In this document: piece by piece, positions 1-12,600 of the stretch
How positions within the stretch are numbered: the first letter of the stretch is position 1
Layout of the letters: each line of letters opens with the position of its first letter
The notes under the pieces: generated by a model
Databases searched by the model: none
Told to the model about the DNA's origin: nothing
What the model saw: only the letters and a program-made list of their open reading frames with translations
Assembly (NCBI GenBank): GCA_030562195.1
Contig: JAUJPP010000012.1
Location: forward strand, 20,026,001 to 20,090,000
Source: Nipponacmea schrenckii
Lineage: Eukaryota > Mollusca > Gastropoda > Lottiidae
Length of the DNA: 64,000 bases
Direction: 5' to 3'
Translations under genes and position numbers: made by a program

Positions 1-247
1 GATTTATTTAAGTCAAATTCAAGATTTTCTGATTCAAAGCTATTGTTTTGTTGGATTTGGATTCACCTCATAATCAAAACTAGGAATCTGAGATTAAAAC
101 ATGCTGTATGAATTTTCCACAACTACAATATGCCTTCCACATAACACAAATGATATAGCCTTAAGGGGAGAGAACTCTTATCAAACACTTTTTAAGACCA
201 CAATGATACCAATATGACACTATAGATGATGTTTTTGTACATTCCAG

Positions 248-3200
248 ATATTTGCGGAACAGAAATCATGTGAAATAGATCCAACAAGATTAAAAGAAGG
301 AGAGAATCTCAATGATAACATGGTAAGGTTTGGTTCTTTTGATATGGGAACAGGTTTGGGAACAGAGTCCTTGGTGCATAGGCTTGAAAATATAGACTTG
401 GGAACAGTCTAATCTTATTTTATAAATGTAGATTAGCCGAGGTGGTTCTGTAAGTTGCTTGCTGGCTAACCTGAGGGTCCAGGGTTCAATCTCAGCAAAA
501 ATTGAGATGAATTTTCAGATTTTCAGCCCGGTTTCCCCAGTGTCAGTGATTCAGGTCTCAGTGACTGACATGGATAAAGCATCGTTTAGATGGGACAATA
601 AACCGAGGCCCTGTGTGTTACAGGCTGTGCATGATAAAGATCCCTGGACAGCTGGATTGCAAAAAAAGTAGGCTTATTCCACTGTCCTGGCAAAATTTCC
701 TTCATTACACACTGCATGGCGTTGCCTGTCTTTGTTAGGCCATAAGGTGCAGAAGAGTAGGATATAAAACAGGTCTGGAAACACAATGTAGGAAGCCAGA
801 TATGAGATATTTTGTATCTTGGGTGATTATTAATGTCATTTGTCCACAACATATGACTCTTCAAATGTGTGTTTCCTGTGAACAGTTCCTGTTTTGTTTT
901 CAGGAAAATTTGAAATCTTATGTTATCAAGTTAATAGATGATATCACAAGATCAGGTTTAGTTTGTCCTACTATTATGAGAGAGGTGTTCCATGCTGTTA
1001 AGGAGACAACTTCATTGATTTATCCAGGTAAGTCATTTTCATATAAAATTAAAGCTACCATGTTTATATGACAGGATTTATTGATTCACATATCAAAATA
1101 TCAGTAATTGAGATATGTCGACTGGCTTCTTATCTATATTGGTATTTTATGTGTATTGCAATTTCGTCTGTAAACTATTTCCCTACGAGTCTTAGAGTGA
1201 ACTATCACATTTTCTGCAAATTTAAAAAAAATTGATTATATTATTTATCAAAGACCTTTTTAAGTTGGATAAGGTGATGTCCATGTGAAATAAAAAAAAT
1301 ATTGTATATTATCTAATCTTATTTCCTACGCGCAATGATATTTTAAGTAGGCTCAAAGAGGCTGAAGTCAAAATGAAAGCCATTCTTTCTTTGAGACAGG
1401 ACATGGAAAATGAACTAAATATGCGTTTATCGATAGTTGTGTGATAAAAAGAATCATAAACTCGTGCTTATGTAATATGAAATTTATTAAGTTCGTTGCC
1501 AGATTAAAAAATTCCCTCACCAAGGTTTGGGAAATATTTAATCTGGCAACTCATTTCATAAATTTCATATTACATAAGCACTCGTTTAAGATTGTCTATA
1601 TATGAAATTTTTGTGGTCTAATTTTGAGGACAGATTACAATAACCTCTCTGCAATTGTGCATGTTTTTTCCTCCAGGTGTCTCCACCATTCGTTACCTAG
1701 TTGTCAGTAGTTTTATATTTCTACGATTTTTTGCTCCAGCCATTAAGGGACCTAACCTGTTTCACATACGACAAGATACTCAGGTAAGTCTAGATATAGA
1801 ATACTTTTAGAGAACTAGATTTTATGCACAAGAAAAAAGCTGAGTTTCTTAAAAAAAATCTTGATATTTCAAATAAATATCACTTATGAGAAATTGACTT
1901 AAAAGAGATTGTAATTTTCTAAAAATGTATGTTTATATGGGACACTGATAGCATCTATTTACCCCATCAAAAAAAGGGTGCTTTATACTTGCAAAATCTA
2001 TCATATTTTAACATATATGTATACTTTCAACATATTCTGTTTCCTATTATCATTAGTTTGTGCTTGATAAAGATTCCTGTATGTGAATTGAAACGTTGCA
2101 AATATTAAAGGAAGGAGTATATCTATAATAGTGTTGTAATTTAATGTTCCATCTACTTCTAAATGTCATTCAAAGATTATACTTTCAACATATTTAAAAT
2201 GGAATTATTTTCATTGTAGGATTCTACTATCAACCGAACACTTACTTTGATATCTAAAACTATACAAGGCTTAGTCAATATTGTTAGTGCTAAAAATGTA
2301 AGTATTTTGAAACTGAGTTTTTGGTAAGAGAATTAGTATAGAAATAGTAATAGTAATTACAAAATATTCCAAAAAGACAATGAACATGTTTCTTAATACT
2401 TTGGAGGTGTTCAAGTGTGTAACTGGTACATGTATGAGTTAAAGATTTCGCTCAAAGTCTAGTGGAATCGGCTAAATCTGCCTGGCAGGATTGTTCAAAC
2501 CAAAACTGAAATTGAAATGAGACATTGAAATATATATATGTATAACAACTTAAAGGGATAATAGGTCTTAGAATAAATAACATAAACAAATAAATAGATA
2601 TCCAAAAAACTACGTAATTATCCATAAAGATGCATATGACTTAAAAAACACTTAATAAAATGATTAAGCGTTTTTCAAAAATGACTTAGTCTTGTGAATT
2701 TTCCAAATTTTAAGGGATTCTGTTACTCGATGACACCTGGTAAGACGCAGTATCCCTCTTTCGTTACTAGGTTGTCTGAAATAACTTGGTAATTTCTCTA
2801 TATTTGATATAGGTCTCATATAGTCTGAAAGAAGAGTTTATGGTACCTCTATTTGAATCACTATCAAACCCTCCACATGTTGATAAAGTTAAAATGGTAA
2901 GACATCCTTGTCTTTGTCAGAAAATGTCTTTCAAACAAACAAAAAAACAAGCTGGTTTATTGGAGTCTGTATTAGACTTGCAAATAGTACAATTAGTATG
3001 CTATTTTTACCTAGAGGGCGCTTCATTTGTGAGTTCTGCATGTTCAGACTTCTTGGCATCAACCTGAAGTACATGTGCATAAAACATGTTTTAACAGGGA
3101 TCAGAATGCGTTCCACCCGTGCCAAATAAAACTAGGTGTAGACAGAATATTAAAATAATGTGACATACCTGGTTTGGTACCATTTGTTTGAAACCAGAGA

Positions 3201-6200
3201 CAGACGGATCCTGTCCAGAATTAACGAATTGAACTCCATACTTGGGGTTCAGTAGTACAAAGTTGTTAACTTCTAGTAAAATATTTTGTTTCTCGCCAGT
3301 TTTTGGACATTGTGTCAAGTAGTTGTGGTACACATCTAAAAAATATAGAAGATCCCATCATTTTAAAAGAGGGGTAAGTTTGTCGTCTGTGTTTTCCTTC
3401 TGGTGGCATTTGCGATGTGATTCAATCCCAAAACCATTAAACATCTTTTTTTAATATTATCACTAGCTTATGTAATTTTTTATCACATCTATTCTTACCA
3501 ACAAAAGAGTGATGCTTAAGCACTGCTGAAAAGTAATTTAACAGACTCTAACTCTCCTATTTACTTCTTGCTGTCAGAGATATAAGGACATTTAGAGAAG
3601 AGCAGATATCACTAAAAACATAAAGACAATATTATGGAATAACTTATGTCTTTAATAACTAAGCACTTACTCTTTCAAGAAAATTTACATGTGTAGTCAT
3701 CAGGTGGAAAGAAAAAAAAGAAAAAAGAAATGTGTTGAAACATTATGTGCTTTGTTATTACAGAAGTGAGTTATACCATAATATTGCCTTAGTGTATCTT
3801 ATTATACGTATACTGCTAATACTACATGTTCTTGAGGAGCCGTGGTTCAGTGAGTTAGTCGCTTGCTCGGCAAAGATCGAGATTAATCTTCAGATTTATC
3901 AGCCCGGTTTCCCCTTGTCAGTGATGCAGGTCGGAGGGACTGAGATGGAAAAAGTGTCTAGTCGTTCGGGTGGGACAATAAACAGAGGCCCCGTGTGCTA
4001 CAGGCTGTGCAGTGTCTATGTTAAAGATCCCTCGACAGTTGGAAATAGAAAAAGAGCAGGCCAATGCCGCTCTCCTGGCAAAATTTCTCTCATATCACAC
4101 TGCATGGACGTCTTCATTAGCCCATAAGGTGCAGAAGAGTAGGACGTAAAACTCCATTCATTTCATTTTTCATTTACATGATCTTGAGTTTGTGATTCTT
4201 ATCTTCCAGAACACTGATCAAAAGAGCTCAAGGCAGAAAGAAGTTTGGTTTAAAGAATTTTAAAAGACGTTATTTTTGTTTGACTAATCAGTATTTATCT
4301 TATTCAAAAACTAAAAGTAAGTGAAAACTTTGAAATTTTTGTATCTCAACCAAAATTAAATGAATATTATTATGTATTATTTCTTCTTTAGTGCTTGTAG
4401 TGTCTAGCTATCTATTTATAGATACATATTTTAGATGGTTTACCCTAATTCAATATTGTCTATGATTACGTCATTATTGATACCCCTCTACCATGTATTG
4501 TGATTCCCGCCATGAGAAAATAGTGTGTAATAAAGCATGTATGATTCAATTCCGAGCCTAATCTTTTATATGGTTAAATCTGCAAGTGGGGAAATATAAC
4601 AGTATTAGCTCTAGTTAACCCCTGAGAAATAATCCAATATGGATGTGACAGAGATCTGTTATCTTTGTTTTTCTGTTGTTCGAATATTTCTGTTGTTATT
4701 ACAGATGAGAAAGCATTATGTGTGATACCTATAGAAGAGATATTAGCTGTAGAGAGACTACAAGAACAGTGTTTCAAAATGAATTATGTAAGTTCTTAAA
4801 ACTTTGCCTTTGAACGAGATGATACTTAGAAAGTGGTGTTGCAATATTATTTTCCTTGTTGGGATAACACTTTCTTGGTAAAGCACAGATTTAGTGCTGA
4901 AAATCGGCCGAGTGGTCCAATCGGTTGACATGTATTGCTAGCAATAAGAGAACTCTGAGATCACTGGTTTGAAACCCGTTCTGGTCTCAGCCAATTTTCA
5001 GCACTAGAATCTGTGCTTTACCAAGAAAGTGTTATCCCAATAACGAAAATATGATTTGTTCTTGAACGTTTTCTTTTTGGAGAAGAATTGATATTCCGTG
5101 TAGAGTGACGTAACTTTATATTGTCATTTCCACCAAGTCATTTTTAGACCATCCAAGCTGATATCATAATTCACGTTCTGGACATGTTCTCATTTTACAT
5201 ACTAGATGTTTCAAGTTGTGCAGCCTCAAAGAGCGTTGTATGTACAGGCTAGTAATTGTGTAGAAGAAAAGGAATGGTTAGATGTTTTAACTAAAGTATG
5301 TAATACTAATAAAAATAGACTGCCTACCTACCACCCGGCCGCTATGGTTAATGGTCATTGGTTATGGTATGTATATCTGTATGTGCTTGACTAAAAGTCA
5401 GTTGACTAAAATACAATTAGTCAGAAAGTTTTATTTTAATACCATACTAGTCAGAATTGTTACATGTTTACCCCTCTAGTCAGAAAGTTTCATTTTTATA
5501 TTATACTAGTCAGAAATGTTACTTGTTTACCAAACTAGTCAGATATGTTACTTGTTTACCACACTAGTCAGAAATGTTACTTGTTTACCGCACACACTAG
5601 TCAGAAATGTTACATATCTACCACACACACTAGTCAGAAATATTACATATTTACCACACTAGTCAGAAATGTTACATATCTACCACACTTGTCAGAAATG
5701 ATACATTTCTGCCTTACACACTAGTCAGAAATGTTACATATCTACCACACACACTAGTCAGAAATATTACATATTTACCACACTAGTCAGAAATGTTACA
5801 TATCTACCACACTTGTCAGAAATGTTACATTTCTGCCTTACACACTAGTCAGAAATGTTACATATCTACCACACACACTAGTCAGAAATGAAACATATTT
5901 ACCACACACACTAGTCAGAAATGTGACATATTTACACCACACACACTAGTCAGAAATGTAACATATTTACCACACTACACTATTCAGAAACTTGACTTGT
6001 ATACAACACTAGTCAGAAAATGACTTGTATACCTCACTAGTCAGAAACATTGCAAGTATACAACACTAGTCAGAAAATTGACTTGTATACAACACTAGTC
6101 AGAAAATGACTTGTATACCTCACTAGTCAGAAACTTTACTTGTATACCTCACTAGTCAGAAATGGTGCTTGTGCTCTCTTTAAAACCTAATTGTAAAAGT

Positions 6201-9200
6201 CTATTTATTTTAAAATTTGGAACTATTTTCTTCCCTGAATGCAGTTTCTGCCCTTCTCCTTGTATCTATAGGCTTATTCCTATTTTCTATTTAGTTGTAA
6301 ATCAAGTGATGTGTCTGCAGTGGGGTGCTCTCCAGTATCTGGAGGTTTACCTGTAACAGAAATCAAAGTGGCTATAGACTCTGACAGAGAGGTAGAGAAG
6401 ATACATTCCTTGTTTTTACAGCATATGGAGAAATTGGATGCATTTCAGGGTGAGTAGCTCATGAATTGTGTTTTTAACCCCTGGGACACACAGACTGAAT
6501 ACCCTCGACAGATCTTTTTTGCTGATGACTGACATTACAACACTATTTTAACTAAGGTTACTTGATGTTTTATATTCTACCATTTGGTATGCACAGGGTT
6601 AAGGGTTAAACTATTAATGAATTCTAATACTATTATTTTCAGTTGGTTTTTTGGCTTGACAAACTTATCATTTTATATTTTCTTATTTTGACCAAATGAA
6701 TTAAGATTATCAGCTTTAATAATAATAGACTCTTTATTTTACATGGGTCAGAATTAGGCCCAATACACAAGGACATGGTCCTGCATCACATTCAACCCAT
6801 AGGGCAATACATTGGGAAAAAAAGCAAAAATACACAATACTTCAATATACAATTCGTCTAAAAATACACAAAGACATGTGCATCAAATGGACAGATCTAT
6901 GTTCCGGCCTAGACCTGTGCTTTTATGGGAGTAATTTTTCTTTATCACCTTAACTTTCATGAAAATGTGGGTCTATTGAAGATTTTTTAAGTCATTTTTC
7001 CAAAGGTGTCCATGCTCAAGTTTCTTGAAAACTGGTTGCCATGGTGTTACTTTTGGCATGGTCATTGATTTGACAACTCCATATCAAAACTCGAATATTT
7101 TTGTTGATATTTTATATCTGTTTAGAATGAGGATTTGGTTTTATAGATATTGTAGTCCAAAGCTTGCTGACTTATTCATTCATTCTAATAGTCTACATTC
7201 AAGTTTATCTAAATCTCTCTCTACTTTCTTTCAATCCTATACGTCCTAACTTTGATTTTTTGAAGAGCTTTGCTTTACCTCTGAAACGTTTGCGGAAATT
7301 GATAGGGAATGAAAACTACAACGATTGATTGGATTTCACTCCAGCGAATAAACAATAAGCCGTAAGGGATTGCAAGGGTTTGATTGGATTATATGTCAGC
7401 AAATCCATCCAATTAGAATCCTTGATAGAAAGCGATAATGTTTACAGTCAGTTTGTTGAAGACTTTGGCAATTAACTGTCATGCCAATTCAAATTTTGTT
7501 TTTCCTTAACAAGAAAAGTGACTATTGTAATGAAGGTCTAAGATTCGTCATAGCTTGACATTGGGTGACAGTGTACGGTACTCTGAGTAATCCGACATAT
7601 ATCAGGACTGCAAAATAATGTCGGATTAGCAAGTGTGTCGGATTACTCAGAGTACCCTGTATATTAATGAAGAATGAGTTAAAATTTCGTGTTATGTGAT
7701 GGTGTTAAGAGTGAAGAAGTTCCTAGAAACTTCTGTGTCAAGCACTGGCCAAGGTCACAAATGGTGTTAACACTAACACGGAACACTAAAACTAGCCTCA
7801 CCCATTGTGAAGATGATTTGCAGGACAGATGAATAAGACACAGCAAGTTTTGTACTGAGGTTATTTGGTATATAGCATGTCTAATAATGTTCTATTTTCT
7901 TTTCCAATTCTGAATTCTATAGATTGCATGCGGAATGTACCTGGTAAGCCTTTTCTTACTAATATCTTTTAATAACAACATATATAATCAAACATAGATA
8001 TTTAAGTATACAAATATGGTCTGATATATAAATATGGTACATTGGTCTGATACAAAACATGAAAGGGATACTGCTTCTTAGCATGAACATAAAATTTTAG
8101 TTCTCAAGAAAGGTCAATATGAGTATATATTCATCAGTAAATTTACCTGGTGTCATAAAGTAACAGAATCCCTTAAAATCTGGAAAACTCACAAAACTAC
8201 GTAATTTTTTAAAATGAATAATCAATTTATTAAGTATTTTTTAATAATCAAATGCATCTTTATGGATAATTATTTAGTCTGGATATTTGTTTTTTTTTTT
8301 GTGTTATTTATGACAGCAGGTATATTTACTGATGAATAGATCTCTTATTGGCCAAACTTAAAATTTTAGTGCATTCTATGACCTATTATCCCTTTAAAGA
8401 GTGGTCCATTTTGATTCGAGGTAGAATAAGTAGTAATCAGTGATACATAAAGCACATTTATATTGTGTTTATAATTACTTGTCCTACCTATAAAATAAGT
8501 GGACTGATTGTGTATGTTTTGCATCTGATTGACCATTACAAAATTAATGTATGTTTTTACTAACATTGGGAATCAAAAAGGTGGTGAATATGTGGGGTTG
8601 TCTTTTTTGCCTAAATTATTTAACTTGAAGGTTTGGTACTATGTAACTTGAAATATCATTATTTTTGATGCATACATCTATATATAGAATTATTAATTCA
8701 TGTGGCATGCACTTCACTTATCTATGATTTTATACTCCTGCATGAAAATGAAGCCATAATTTTGGCGCCACACATATTGGTCCTATATATATTGATGGCA
8801 TTTCAGTTTAAATTCATATTGAAATGAATTTAATGGTTATCATTTATGGCTTGGAATTTCATATTTCTTTAATCACATTTTAAGATTTTTTGACTGTAGA
8901 AAAGTGAAAAACATAGCAGACTAGGGAATATCTTGGTCAAAATTTATTCTGCATTAAGACATGCCTCAGTTCATTGTAATTCAAATCCTACAATTTTTTG
9001 GTGATTTACGGTTTATTTACCTCCCCTGGCAGACTCTCCTTCCTATGATTATACGCTAATTTTGAGTTTGTAAACAAATATGTATTGTTTTTAGATGCGT
9101 GTGGTTGTCAAGAAGTTTATACAGGTGATACAGAACCTAAATCTGTCTTAGTCATAGAAGATACCAAAGCTTGTTACGAAACTATCACTCAAATACAGAA

Positions 9201-9648
9201 ATGTGTCATCAGTTTAGAACAAGAACATAAACGATACTTTAAACTAGTCCAGAAACAAACAGTCATAGGGTCCATGTAAGTAGCCATCTTGATTTCTGCT
9301 TTTTAAGCTAGAATTAGCAAAATTAATGTGATAAGAATAGAAAAGATATATCAAGCCTTAGGAATCTGCTTCTATTATATGATTAAATTTTTCTTATGTT
9401 GTCTGACTTAGGTAGCCATCTTGATTTCTGCTTTGGAATGCTGGCATTCTTGTTGATCATGCGTTCTTTATGATCTTGCATTCCTGTATTGTCAAACTTT
9501 CTCAAATTTACAGAACACATTGCTTATATTAAGTCTTTTAAGATACAAAACAGTAAAATTTAAACCTATTTTATTTCTTGATTCCAGTGATTCACCAATA
9601 GGTGAGAGTACTATTCCAGCTATATGGGATTCATCTGTTCGGTCATAG
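248..9648 (+). CDS. RASA3: Ras GTPase-activating protein, GAP1 family (RASA2/RASA3-like), 3' part
   Basis: Exons: 248-322, 904-1027, 1677-1783, 2220-2297, 2813-2896, 3300-3373, 4210-4316, 4705-4787, 5206-5366, 6295-6449, 9095-9275, 9588-9648, with an optional 7923-7943. All have AG/GT borders and the phases join without a stop. The 5' exons (C2 domains and the first part of the RasGAP domain) lie left of the window. The first exons encode the end of the RasGAP domain, including the signature FLRFFAPAI, which stimulates GTP hydrolysis by Ras. A PH domain follows (exons 4210-5366) and then a Btk-type zinc motif with one His and three Cys across the 5366/6295 junction (ending [12 protein letters not shown]). 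This domain order is that of GAP1 proteins, which are recruited to the plasma membrane by phosphoinositides. The stop is TAG at 9646. The choice between RASA2 and RASA3 is a guess; the family call is firm. Confidence 0.93.
433..770 (+). mobile_element. tRNA-derived SINE, copy A
   Basis: The 5' head looks like a tRNA: an A-box-like stretch (GGTGGTTCTGTAAG) and a B-box-like GGTTCAATCTC near 482-492. A body of about 250 bp follows, ending in a conserved tail (AAGGTGCAGAAGAGTAGGA) near 745-764. Related copies lie at 3833-4173 (+), 24697-24990 (-) and 52295-52610 (-), with tail fragments elsewhere. The internal Pol III promoter and the dispersed copies indicate a SINE. It sits in a RASA intron. 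Confidence 0.75.
1451..1592. repeat. Fold-back element (long inverted repeat)
   Basis: The two arms, about 1451-1515 and 1529-1592, are near-perfect reverse complements and would form a long hairpin with a loop of only a few bases. The arms share GCTTATGTAATATGAAATTT and GTTGCCAGATTAAA. There is no coding capacity. It lies in the RASA intron between exons 904-1027 and 1677-1783. It is most simply a fold-back MITE. Confidence 0.75.
2549..2745. mobile_element. MITE of the AAAGGGATAATAGG family, 3'-deleted copy
   Basis: It begins with the family terminus (AAAGGGATAATAGGTCTTAG) and keeps the family core (AATTATCCATAAAGATGCAT, then TTTTTCAAAAATGACTTAG and GATGACACCTGGTAAG). It lacks the matching right terminal repeat seen at 11220-11250. 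It lies in the RASA intron just before exon 2813-2896. Confidence 0.65.
3833..4173 (+). mobile_element. tRNA-derived SINE, copy B (B-box region deleted)
   Basis: It matches copy A over the body and tail and has a better A-box (TGGTTCAGTGAGTTAG at about 3843). About 20 bases that carry the B-box in copy A are missing, so this copy is probably transcriptionally dead. It lies in the RASA intron just upstream of the PH-domain exon at 4210, and its tail ends within about 40 bases of that acceptor. Confidence 0.72.
4859..5040. mobile_element. Terminal-inverted-repeat element with a tRNA-Ser-like core
   Basis: The left arm (4859-4904) and right arm (4994-5040) are inverted repeats of about 46 bp, identical but for one inserted base. 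They start with TTGGGATAACACTTTCTTGG. Between them lies an 85-90 bp tRNA-like block. It starts GGCCGAGTGGTC, as class II (Ser/Leu) tRNAs do, has an anticodon-arm-like TTGCTAGCAA, and has a B-box-like GGTTTGAAACC near 4968. The mispaired ends mean it is unlikely to be a functional tRNA. It lies in a RASA intron. Confidence 0.7.
5395..6165. repeat. Minisatellite, CACTAGTCAGAAATGTTACA type
   Basis: About 25 imperfect tandem copies of a unit of roughly 25-33 bp are built on CTAGTCAGAAATGTTAC plus a variable TTTACCACA spacer. The spacer diverges towards the right (TTGTATACAACACTAG). The array starts just after the donor of the RASA exon 5206-5366 and fills most of that intron up to about 130 bp before the next exon. 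Confidence 0.9.
6713..6860 (-). mobile_element. Retroelement 3' tail fragment
   Basis: The stretch begins AATAATAATAGACTCTTTATTTTA and is followed by text shared with 54358-54430 (GGTCAGAATT, CATAAGGACATGGTCCTG or close variants). On the minus strand it ends TAAAATAAAGAGTCTATTATTATT, as in LINE or SINE 3' ends that carry a poly(A) signal and a short simple repeat. No coding part is present. Confidence 0.5.
7577..7656. repeat. Short inverted repeat (GGTACTCTGAGTAATCCGACA arms)
   Basis: The arms 7577-7598 and 7635-7656 are reverse complements over about 21 bp. The loop contains another copy of the motif (ATGTCGGATTAGC). The arm motif (CTGAGTAATCCGACAT) is close to the unit of the 31110-31430 satellite, so the two are probably related. 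It lies in a RASA intron. Confidence 0.7.
7923..7943 (+). other. Candidate 21-bp cassette microexon of the RASA gene
   Basis: This 21-base segment is flanked by an AG acceptor (7921-7922) and a GTAAGC donor (7944). It fits the phase-1 junction between exons 6295-6449 and 9095-9275, so including or skipping it keeps the frame. It would add seven residues (DCMRNVP) just after the Btk motif region. The flanking exons also join correctly without it. It could be chance, since only splice-site consensus and phase support it. Confidence 0.45.
8063..8396. mobile_element. MITE of the AAAGGGATAATAGG family
   Basis: The left end is GAAAGGGATACTGCTTCTTAGC and the right end is GACCTATTATCCCTTTAA, inverted. 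The core matches the copy at 10911-11250 in reverse order (GTGTCATAAAGTAACAGAATC near 8151, GCATCTTTATGGATAATT near 8254). It is non-coding and sits in the last long intron of the RASA gene. Confidence 0.75.
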
Positions 9649-12600
9649 TAAGATATGACTGAGTACTAACCTCATACAAACTAGACCGTATCATACCAGT
9701 CATTTTATCAAGCCAGTTATTTCGCTAGTTCATTAGATATTATGTTCATTATTATATTTATTATATCATTGTTCACATTCATATTTCATGGTCTGTTCAC
9801 ATTAAAATTTTCATATTACTTATTACAAAAATGGAATCAAAATTAAGTAGACATCTTGCCTAAAATCTCACTTAACAACATGTTAATCCTTCTATTGTGA
9901 ACAAACTGTAAGTTTTATGAAGATAATATTATTGTTATGTTTTATATACATTTATTATATAGATGTTGAAAATTTTATAGATTTTTTATAGATACTAAGT
10001 CCAAAGGTTTACCTAGGCCCCTTCAACTTATTTAGATTGTACAGTACCTCATTCAGTTTACAAGACAAAATGGCCTATTTGGAATCCAATATATGCTATC
10101 ATTAGTCAAAATTGATATCATTAAACACATTTATCTGCAAATAAAATGGAATGGTATATTCCTCCTGATATTTTCTGCCAAATCTAAATGTATATAAGGG
10201 AATCTCTCCATGACTGTAACATTAAAGGAAGCGTGGACCATTAACTCCAGAATTATTACTAGATCCTTTAGGGTCAAAGTTCAAATTTCTTTCAAAAATC
10301 TTTGAATTTTAATGGCATGTTGATGAAAATAACATACATTTATTTTCAATACATTTAAATTTTATTATTATTAATCTATGCGTTGATATTATCATTTCTG
10401 ATAGAAAATCCAAATTTTTCCCTTTTTTAACCTTAGAAATTATTGAAACCAGAGCGGCATGCTTGGGTTTTGTATATTTAACAATGAATATTGTTCCTTC
10501 CTTGAGAGGATTTTTGCTCAGATATTGTAATAATAATAATCAAACAGATCAACGATCAAAATTCATTTCTACTTATTTTTATACAAATTACATGTACTTG
10601 GACCAGTTTTTGTAAATCTTTATTTTTCTTAGAGTCGTATGATCAAAAGTTGCGTAATTCCATATATACCTTTTCCAATTGGTAAACAAGCCAAAGAATT
10701 ATTTTTCGCTATTGAATTCAAAATCCTATTTTTATCTGAATAATTATATATCAAAAATATTTTGTTTCTTTTTTTTATGTGGGTTGCTTTATGCGTATTA
10801 TAGACATTTCTGAAATATCGCCATTCATATGGTTTTATTAGATAACTTTCACAATACAGTTTTAAGTTCATACAAATTCAATCTTTTTAAAATTGGATTA
10901 TGATTTCCTTAAAGGGATAATAGGTCTTAGAATGAACATAAAATTTGAAAATTTTAAACTTGGTCAATAAGAGCTCTATTCATCAGTAAATATACCTGCT
11001 ACCATAAATAACATAAAAAATATCAAAAAAACTAAGCAATTATCCATAAAGATGCATTTGAATATTGAAAAACGCTTAATAAATTGATTAAGCATTTTTC
11101 AAAAATGACTTAGTTTTGCGAGTTTTCAAGATTTGAAGAGATTCTGTTACTTTATGACACCAGGTAAGTTCCCTGATGAATATACACTCATATTGATCTT
11201 TCTTGAGAACTTAAATTTTATGTTCATGCTAAGACCTATTATCCCTTTAATTTTATTTTTCATCTCCATTGTAGTCTAACGATGTTTTTACTGCAGCCTC
11301 GAACTATTACTTCTGTTATTTTTAACCAATTCAAGCACGAGAATGCATTTTTCGTTGAACCTTAGAGCAATATGATAGATTATTTGGGTTGTCAAGAAAA
11401 CAGGTCCTACACGACATGCTTTCATAGGTTTAAAATAACGGCTTTAGAACGCAATTGCAGTAGAAAAGTTGTTAGATTACAAAGAAGAAGCTGACTGACA
11501 AAAAAGAAGGGAAATTGTTATCATATTTTAATTAGATAAGAAAAGCATTCATCATTTTAATCATTTATTTATGGTCACACTTTTTGTACATACTCCATTA
11601 GTTTAGTGTTTGTGTTTTTTTGTTTTGTTTTTTTGAGATCACCCATAGTCCCAATTTTGTTTATGAGATTTTCTGATGATATTACTACTGAAGTTTCCAT
11701 CCTAACCTTAGAAACTGGTCTGAATTGAACTTACAACTTACTCTATTAACTTCAAACTTATTTTTTTACATTTTGAAGAGAATAAGTCATCTAAATATTT
11801 GATATGCCAGTTGATTGAGTGTAATTTTAGCCATGCGAAATATTTGGATAATTGTAAATCATTCAGTTCAGATTGTGACTAATGACATCATAAAATAAGT
11901 CTGCATGTATGAAGGTAAAAAAAATTGATGTATGAAACAGAAGTCAGATTTTGATACTAATCCTTGGTTAAGCTGAAATTAAGCTTAATCCACCTTGGTT
12001 AAACAAATATATATTATAAATATATATGCCTAATCAAAGTAGTAATTTTTTTGAAAAATTCTAAAATATTACTTAATGGATTGTCACTTAGTTTTATAAA
12101 TTAAATAGGGATTCTGTCGTATAGTTTTGACACCAGGCATGTCCGTGGATGAACAAACACTCATTTAATCCAAGTTTAAAATATAAAATACTTAGGTCAT
12201 CCTAATACATAGTATTCCTTAAGACACCTGAAGTAGCTTGTACTTGTAACTCGTAATTTTGTATGTCATTCATCGACTATCCAAGGTTTTGTTATGGATG
12301 GACTTCATTTGTAATATCAACAGCTTTTACTTTGTTGTTTCTACATGGTCTAATTTTTGGCATAATAGTGCTCCATTTTAGTTGCTTGTTTTGTTGACTT
12401 GTTATGTTGATGTTGATGTATATATGAATCAATACAATGCTTAAAGATAATCTTATTTTGTCATATATCTTCTGCCATTCTTGAATTTGTAGTTGCAGAA
12501 AAAGCAAAGGTTTGAGTAATGTTTAAAAGTGATCTAAGTGGACAATAAACTGAGGTCATGTATGATGTGCACCAAGGCTGTTGATTTATTTTTTTCCCAG

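Noticed and set aside
3169..3335. Minus-strand open exon with AG and GT borders (55 codons) inside the RASA gene
   Set aside because: It overlaps the true plus-strand RASA exon 3300-3373, which fits the family sequence (LDIVSSS ... LKEG) and both neighbouring phases. No partner exon exists on the minus strand.
4906..4993. Functional tRNA-Ser gene
   Set aside because: The block looks like a class II tRNA, but it lies inside a 46-bp inverted repeat, the B-box departs from GGTTCGANTCC, and the acceptor ends pair poorly.
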